A stretch of 28,530 bases of DNA from CAYYFV01 sp965660075 (GTDB taxonomy: Bacteria > Patescibacteriota > Gracilibacteria > UBA1369 > GCA-2718715): NCBI GenBank assembly GCA_965660075.1, contig CBFHYO010000028.1:1-28530 (forward strand). The letters are read 5' to 3'. The position numbers and the translations under genes are program-made. The notes beneath the pieces were generated by a model. The model was not told the origin of the DNA. It saw nothing but the letters and a program-made list of their open reading frames with translations, and did not search any database. Every line of letters begins with the position of its first letter. Positions within the stretch are counted from its first letter, which is position 1. Positions 24,600-28,530 of this stretch are shown here, piece after piece.

Positions 24600-24908
24600 T
24601 TACCCAAGATTGTTTTTAATTTCCAAAAAATCTCCACGAACATAATCTACATTCTCAATTCCAGCTTCACGCAGCATTTTTGCGGCGCGCGCAGCGCGCC
24701 CCCCAGCCTTACAATGAAAAATGATTTTTTTACCACTACACTCTTCACCAAAAGTTTGTTTTAAATTCAAACCAACAAATTGCTCCAAAGGCACGTGCAT
24801 AGCAAACTCCAAAACCCCTTCTTTTTCCCGTTCATCCAGACGACGCAAATCAACAACTTGCACATCTGAGTCGCGACAAACCTCACAAAACTCAGTAATA
24901 TTCAACAT
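24600..24908 (-). CDS. Single-domain rhodanese
   Basis: The 102 residues form one rhodanese domain: VQVVDLRRLDEREKEGVLEFAMHVPLEQF at the start, the active-site loop HCKAGGRAARAAKML (catalytic Cys near 67), and a final V.YVRGDF.E..NN. These proteins move sulfane sulfur between thiols, in the cytoplasm here as there is no signal peptide. The loop CKAGGRA differs from the C.SG.RS form of the membrane rhodanese at the window start. The ATG at 24908 is preferred; an in-frame ATG at 24926 lies inside the hairpin of the upstream gene's terminator. There is almost no room for a separate promoter, so expression may depend on read-through of that terminator. Confidence 0.88.
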   Translation of the reverse strand: MLNITEFCEVCRDSDVQVVDLRRLDEREKEGVLEFAMHVPLEQFVGLNLKQTFGEECSGKKIIFHCKAGGRAARAAKMLREAGIENVDYVRGDFLEIKNNLG

Positions 24909-24940
24909 AAAAAAAGTGTTAACCAAATTACTAACACTTT
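24909..24940 (-). terminator. Rho-independent terminator after the 188-aa gene
   Basis: On the minus strand AAAGTGTTA (24940-24932) pairs with TAACACTTT (24921-24913) around a 10-nt loop and is followed by further T. The T tract runs straight into the ATG of the small rhodanese gene at 24908. Confidence 0.8.
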
Positions 24941-24971
24941 AACAAAAAATTAGACTTTTCTCTAGAAAACT

Positions 24972-25538
24972 TTAAAAGCTTGAAGGCTGCAAACCAAATA
25001 AATCTCTATAGTAATTTAGTTGTATAAGAAGATTGTCTGCCAAATTTAAAGCTTCTCCTTGAGTTGATTTTGTAAAATGTAAACCATAAGCATGCTGCTT
25101 AAATTCTGATGGGATCATTCTCATAAGTCTAGTCCCATGCGCTTCACCAGAAATCACCCGAGAAGCCTCGTAATTAACAAAACAAATAGTTAAACGAGGA
25201 TTCGAAGATTTATCAGCTGGATTAATTTTCACTGGAACTAAAATAAAAAAACCATCTTCAGAAGAATTTAAATCTATAGGTCTATTAACATAATTATCAA
25301 TAGCTAAATTTAAAGATTCAATATTTAAAACTACATCAACATTCTGATTACAAACCTCTAAGAGATAGCTTTTATAAATTTCTAAATGCCTCTTTGGCCC
25401 AACCATAGCTTCGAAATCACTTGTAGGAGTATCATGAAACGAACTAACAGACTCTTTCAAAAAAGAAATAAAAGTTTTATACGATGGATCTTTTGATTTT
25501 ATCGACTCCATGAATGATGAATTATTAATTTTTTTCAT
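24972..25538 (-). CDS. Hypothetical protein (188 aa) downstream of the kinase gene
   Basis: No family is recognised. The protein appears soluble. It has a Ser/Lys-rich N-terminus and a central alternating strand-like region (DGFFILVPVKINPADKSSN, LTICFVNYEASRVISGE). A helical C-terminus with HAYGLHFTK and LADNLLIQLNYYRDLFG follows. The ATG at 25538 (MKKINNSSF) is chosen over the upstream ATG at 25631, which lies within the coding sequence of the kinase-like gene. It starts 49 nt after the kinase-like gene's stop with no terminator between, so it is probably the last gene of that operon and could be a partner or target of the kinase. That role is inferred from position only. Confidence 0.78.
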   Translation of the reverse strand: MKKINNSSFMESIKSKDPSYKTFISFLKESVSSFHDTPTSDFEAMVGPKRHLEIYKSYLLEVCNQNVDVVLNIESLNLAIDNYVNRPIDLNSSEDGFFILVPVKINPADKSSNPRLTICFVNYEASRVISGEAHGTRLMRMIPSEFKQHAYGLHFTKSTQGEALNLADNLLIQLNYYRDLFGLQPSSF

Positions 25539-25587
25539 TTTAACATATTTATTATTTTCTTGTATTTTTTTATTTAAAGTAAAGCAA

Positions 25588-28530
25588 TTAAGAAGCATCC
25601 GCTTCTGGATTTTGAGCGATTTGATCACCATTTTGATCTATAAAAGTATCATCTGGAGACGGCGAGACTTTCCTAGTTGGCGCTTGATCAGCTGCTGGTG
25701 GATTCACTCTTCTAGTTGGCGCTTGATCAGCTGCTGGTGGATTTACCCTCCTAGTTTTACCAACCAGACCAGGATTTACCACCGTAGGAGGTTGAACCGG
25801 TACTCTATATGTCTGTGGCACATTAAGACCAGGATTTACCACCGTAGGGTTAGCTTGGTGATTCACAAGTGGGACCGCAACACCATTAGCCATAACAGGA
25901 TCTACATAACTAACAGATGGCAACCTTCTACTAATTTCACGAGAAATTGGAGGCGAAGTTTTACCAGTCACATTCGATACAAAATTTCTAAATCTAACAA
26001 AATACTCAATAGAGTGGGCAGCTTCCATGTTTTCACTCATAATCGAAATATAATTCCATTCCGCAATTTGTTCTTGCGAATACAAATCTGGATTGGAATC
26101 AATATGCTCACCAACCATTAAAGACAAAGATCTCAAATCAAATCCAAGAGCATATCTTTCTGATTGATCTAGTGTAAAACCTCGAGCAAAGCCATCAAAA
26201 GCACTACTTCTAATTGCATTATAGTCCCGATCGGCATGGTATCTAGATCGAGCAGCTTGTCTTGTAACTGGATTTAACGAAGCGGCATCTGTCCAAATAG
26301 CAAAATATGCAGTATGCGGCCCCACCCAAGGCTTATGTAAAAAAGTCTCATGCGGGGCAATATCTATAACTAAAGTCTGCCTATCACCGTTAGAATCTCT
26401 ATAAACCATGGCGTTACCAGGTTTAAGATCACCATGAAACAGGCCAAGCGACCACATTTGCTCCATAGTTTCTAAAACTGAACCCATCGAATCCATATAT
26501 TCAGCTGCAACCGAAGCTCTCTCTGAATAAGAAACACCTTGTAAATATGGATTTAAATCACTCATTCCATCGAAAGTTTCCATCAAAATAAATTCTTGCT
26601 GTGCATCAATATGAATCGGTTGATTTAAGCCCCTCATAGCGCGTAATTGATTTTGCATATCAATAGCAGATTGATCACTAGAGTCAAAAAAGCGTTCACA
26701 CTCTCGAATATCTCCAATTAAACCTCCAGGATTTTGAGCTGTTTTTAGTGCAGCTCTAGTCCAAGTAGAAGTATTTGAATCAAAATATAAAGATAAGTTA
26801 ACAGCACCAAAACCACCTCCACCAAGATGTTTATAAGCAAATATCGGTCGCCCACCAATATTCTTAGATGCATTAGTACCTCTTTCTGTAATTGTTAATT
26901 CCAATACATTTGAAGCATAATCTTGATCAGAAACACTAACACTTCTTAACAATTGCACAGTAGGTAAATTAGTAAGTTCGTGTGCTAAAACTGGATTATT
27001 GTTTTGTATATACAAAGCCATAACCGATAATTCAGTCGGAAATGATTGCATTAGAGATTGAGAATGGAAGAGCTGAGTAAGTTCTTGATTGCTAAAATTC
27101 ACTATCTGACTCTGCACCACATCTTTTGAGTCAACTAAATAGGTTTCTAAACCAATTCGATAAGACTCCCCTTGGTAATCAAAACACAAAATCTTTCCTT
27201 CAAAATTAATATTAGAAGCACTATTTAATACTTCAGTAACAAAGTCACCCATTTGAGATTCATCAACAACATCAAGTATATTTACAGCATCAGATTCTGT
27301 AACTTTAAAGTTTGAGTCAAACAATTGTATTTCTGGAGTATCGACAGTATCTAAAAGAAAAGCATTCAAGCCTGCATCAGACTGAGCCTGTGACCCTGAC
27401 TCTGCCTGAGCTTCTGACTGTACTTGGGCCTCTGACTGTGCTTGTGACCCTGATTCAGATTGCACTTCTAAATCTACTTGGGATTCGAACTGAGATTGAG
27501 AAACAAGATCGTATTCCAAATTACCAAATCTAACTTTAGATGAACCGTCTTCATTTTCTATAACAAGTCCTCCTTGAGACTCAATATAAGATTTTAATGA
27601 CATTACATTTCCGCCACCTTCAGATCCATAAACAATTGCATCTGCAGTTAAAGATATATCATATATTTGTTCAGCACTTGCATTCTGACCACTCACATTT
27701 CCAGATTGTAATTGTCTTGCAAACGATGGAAGTGGAGAAGGTTCAAACTGCATTCTAACTACAAATTCTTGATCATTAACAGTTTGAGAACGCTCAACAG
27801 CAACCACACCAGACTCCTGATCAATTGAAGCACTCATATCAGGAAATTTACGCCTCACATCTGATAAAATAGTTTCTTGTGAGTTGGCATCATAAGTAAA
27901 GCTTGATTGAATAGTGTTACCATCAATACTCACTCCACTCGAAACCACAGCATGTCCGGCCATAGTCTGACTTACATTATTAATTCGAGTGCAAACCAAA
28001 ATCGAAGCTAATGTTCCAAAAGCTGGATGTACTTGGTAAGCCCCTGTTTCTATTGCCTCCTCTGTTAACTCTTCACCAAATTCACGAACAAATCTAGACA
28101 TAAATCCAGAGGCACCATTTGCTTGAAGCAATTCCGCATCGGTCCTACCAATTCTTGGAATCTTTTGCAATCCACGGGCCAAAAAACCACGCATCCCAGG
28201 TGCTAAGGAGTTATTATTAGCAAATTTAGTCAGAATTCCACCAACAGCTCGACCAATACCCATCAAAGAAGCTGTTTGCAAAGTTCCCATCACAAACTGT
28301 TCTCCATAAGTAGCAAACAATTGACCAGCTTGCACTGATTCATACTCTCCAGTTTCAGCATTAAAAATTCGGCTACCCATCAAAGCAGCCCCAAGCATAG
28401 TCCGAGTTTCAACATCTGTTGTAAGTTCAACACCAGCGGTTGTAACCTCATGACCAACCATACCACCCAAAGAACCAACTGCACCTAGTACAATTAAACT
28501 AGCACCTCCAGATGGAAAGGCCAACATAAC
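25588..28530 (-). CDS. Large Ser/Thr-kinase-like protein, 5'-truncated
   Basis: The frame is open to the window edge, so the N-terminus is missing; 980 residues are visible. The ATG at 28527 is not necessarily the start. Residues are numbered from it. Segments 8-30 and 80-98 are Gly/Ala-rich and hydrophobic. A Gln/Ser/Glu-Ala low-complexity stretch lies at 355-385. A kinase fold runs from ~560 to 810: Gly-rich loop GGGGFGAV (569-576), AALK (Lys595), catalytic loop HGDLKPGN (698-705, Asp700, Asn705), metal-loop DIA (722-724) in place of DFG, and GFDLRSLSL (about 795-803). The Pro-rich tail holds two kinds of repeat. Catalytic residues are kept, so activity is plausible. The PP2C phosphatase at 6224-7678 is a candidate opponent. 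Confidence 0.82.
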   Translation of the reverse strand, partial: VMLAFPSGGASLIVLGAVGSLGGMVGHEVTTAGVELTTDVETRTMLGAALMGSRIFNAETGEYESVQAGQLFATYGEQFVMGTLQTASLMGIGRAVGGILTKFANNNSLAPGMRGFLARGLQKIPRIGRTDAELLQANGASGFMSRFVREFGEELTEEAIETGAYQVHPAFGTLASILVCTRINNVSQTMAGHAVVSSGVSIDGNTIQSSFTYDANSQETILSDVRRKFPDMSASIDQESGVVAVERSQTVNDQEFVVRMQFEPSPLPSFARQLQSGNVSGQNASAEQIYDISLTADAIVYGSEGGGNVMSLKSYIESQGGLVIENEDGSSKVRFGNLEYDLVSQSQFESQVDLEVQSESGSQAQSEAQVQSEAQAESGSQAQSDAGLNAFLLDTVDTPEIQLFDSNFKVTESDAVNILDVVDESQMGDFVTEVLNSASNINFEGKILCFDYQGESYRIGLETYLVDSKDVVQSQIVNFSNQELTQLFHSQSLMQSFPTELSVMALYIQNNNPVLAHELTNLPTVQLLRSVSVSDQDYASNVLELTITERGTNASKNIGGRPIFAYKHLGGGGFGAVNLSLYFDSNTSTWTRAALKTAQNPGGLIGDIRECERFFDSSDQSAIDMQNQLRAMRGLNQPIHIDAQQEFILMETFDGMSDLNPYLQGVSYSERASVAAEYMDSMGSVLETMEQMWSLGLFHGDLKPGNAMVYRDSNGDRQTLVIDIAPHETFLHKPWVGPHTAYFAIWTDAASLNPVTRQAARSRYHADRDYNAIRSSAFDGFARGFTLDQSERYALGFDLRSLSLMVGEHIDSNPDLYSQEQIAEWNYISIMSENMEAAHSIEYFVRFRNFVSNVTGKTSPPISREISRRLPSVSYVDPVMANGVAVPLVNHQANPTVVNPGLNVPQTYRVPVQPPTVVNPGLVGKTRRVNPPAADQAPTRRVNPPAADQAPTRKVSPSPDDTFIDQNGDQIAQNPEADAS
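25673..25743 (-). repeat. 39-bp tandem repeat in the kinase C-terminal tail
   Basis: A 32-bp core beginning CTAGTTGGCGCTTGATCAGC recurs with a 39-bp period (25673 and 25712). It encodes RRVNPPAADQAPT twice plus a diverged partial copy. Confidence 0.88.
25766..25848 (-). repeat. Pair of 23-bp direct repeats, 60 bp apart
   Basis: The same 23 bp, starting AGACCAGGATTTACCACCG, occurs at 25766-25788 and 25826-25848. It encodes PTVVNPGL twice in the Pro-rich tail of the kinase-like protein. Confidence 0.88.

Noticed and set aside
25510..26121. Plus-strand 203-codon ORF opposite the kinase-like gene
   Set aside because: It is rich in Arg, Trp and Ser and contains repeats that mirror the Pro-rich tail repeats of the real gene on the other strand; it is a shadow.
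1..28530. tRNA or rRNA genes, CRISPR arrays, insertion sequences, integrases or phage genes
   Set aside because: I saw no tRNA-like cloverleaf with a GTTCGA arm, no regularly spaced palindromic repeats with spacers, and no transposase or recombinase motif.

Overview
The window is AT-rich bacterial DNA with densely packed genes and short gaps. Genes are read with the standard bacterial code: every recognised gene is intact, and TGA is the visible stop of three genes (ends 15823, 17244 and 22844), so the TGA=Gly/Trp recodings do not apply. A short archaeal-type aspartyl-tRNA synthetase, several very large proteins of unknown family, and start codons with no Shine-Dalgarno sequence suggest a Patescibacteria/CPR-like lineage. 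No rRNA or ribosomal-protein marker is present, so this placement is an inference.

Layout. (a) 1-1342: a sulfur pair, the 3' end of a membrane rhodanese followed by a persulfide-dioxygenase-type metallo-hydrolase. (b) 1409-2093, minus strand: a 56-residue protein and an FMN-reductase-like flavoprotein. (c) 2162-2686: a short membrane-anchored linker protein. (d) 2693-4666: an aspS-ybaK operon preceded by what looks like a complete amino-acid attenuator. It has a TTGACA promoter, a 21-codon leader peptide with seven consecutive Asn codons and an eighth shortly after, and mutually exclusive 1:2, 2:3 and 3:4 RNA pairings ending in a terminator. This is the most striking signal in the window. (e) 4843-6125: a second membrane-anchored linker protein and a HAD phosphatase. 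(f) 6224-14693, minus strand: a tail-anchored PP2C phosphatase, a 1828-residue protein with a possible acetyltransferase-like C-terminus, and a BaiN/YhiN-type flavoprotein. (g) 14816-18729: a YibE/F membrane protein (plus), then on the minus strand a NAPE-PLD-like metallo-hydrolase, an overlapping membrane protein and a 466-residue unknown. (h) 18813-22844: two tandem paralogues of an unrecognised family. (i) 22809-24368, minus strand: a DEAD-box RNA helicase with an RGG-repeat tail and a structured 5' leader. (j) 24600-28530, minus strand: a small rhodanese, a 188-residue unknown, and the 3' part of a large protein carrying a Ser/Thr-kinase-like domain.

How they fit together. A non-discriminating AspRS would make Asp-tRNA(Asn), the precursor of Asn-tRNA(Asn), so an Asn-codon leader upstream of it is a logical feedback device. 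The kinase-like protein and the PP2C phosphatase are a possible writer/eraser pair; around them lie several large lineage-specific proteins. Five strong sigma70-type promoters, plus the leader-peptide promoter, sit only about 10-17 nt (about 58 nt for the helicase) upstream of their start codons.
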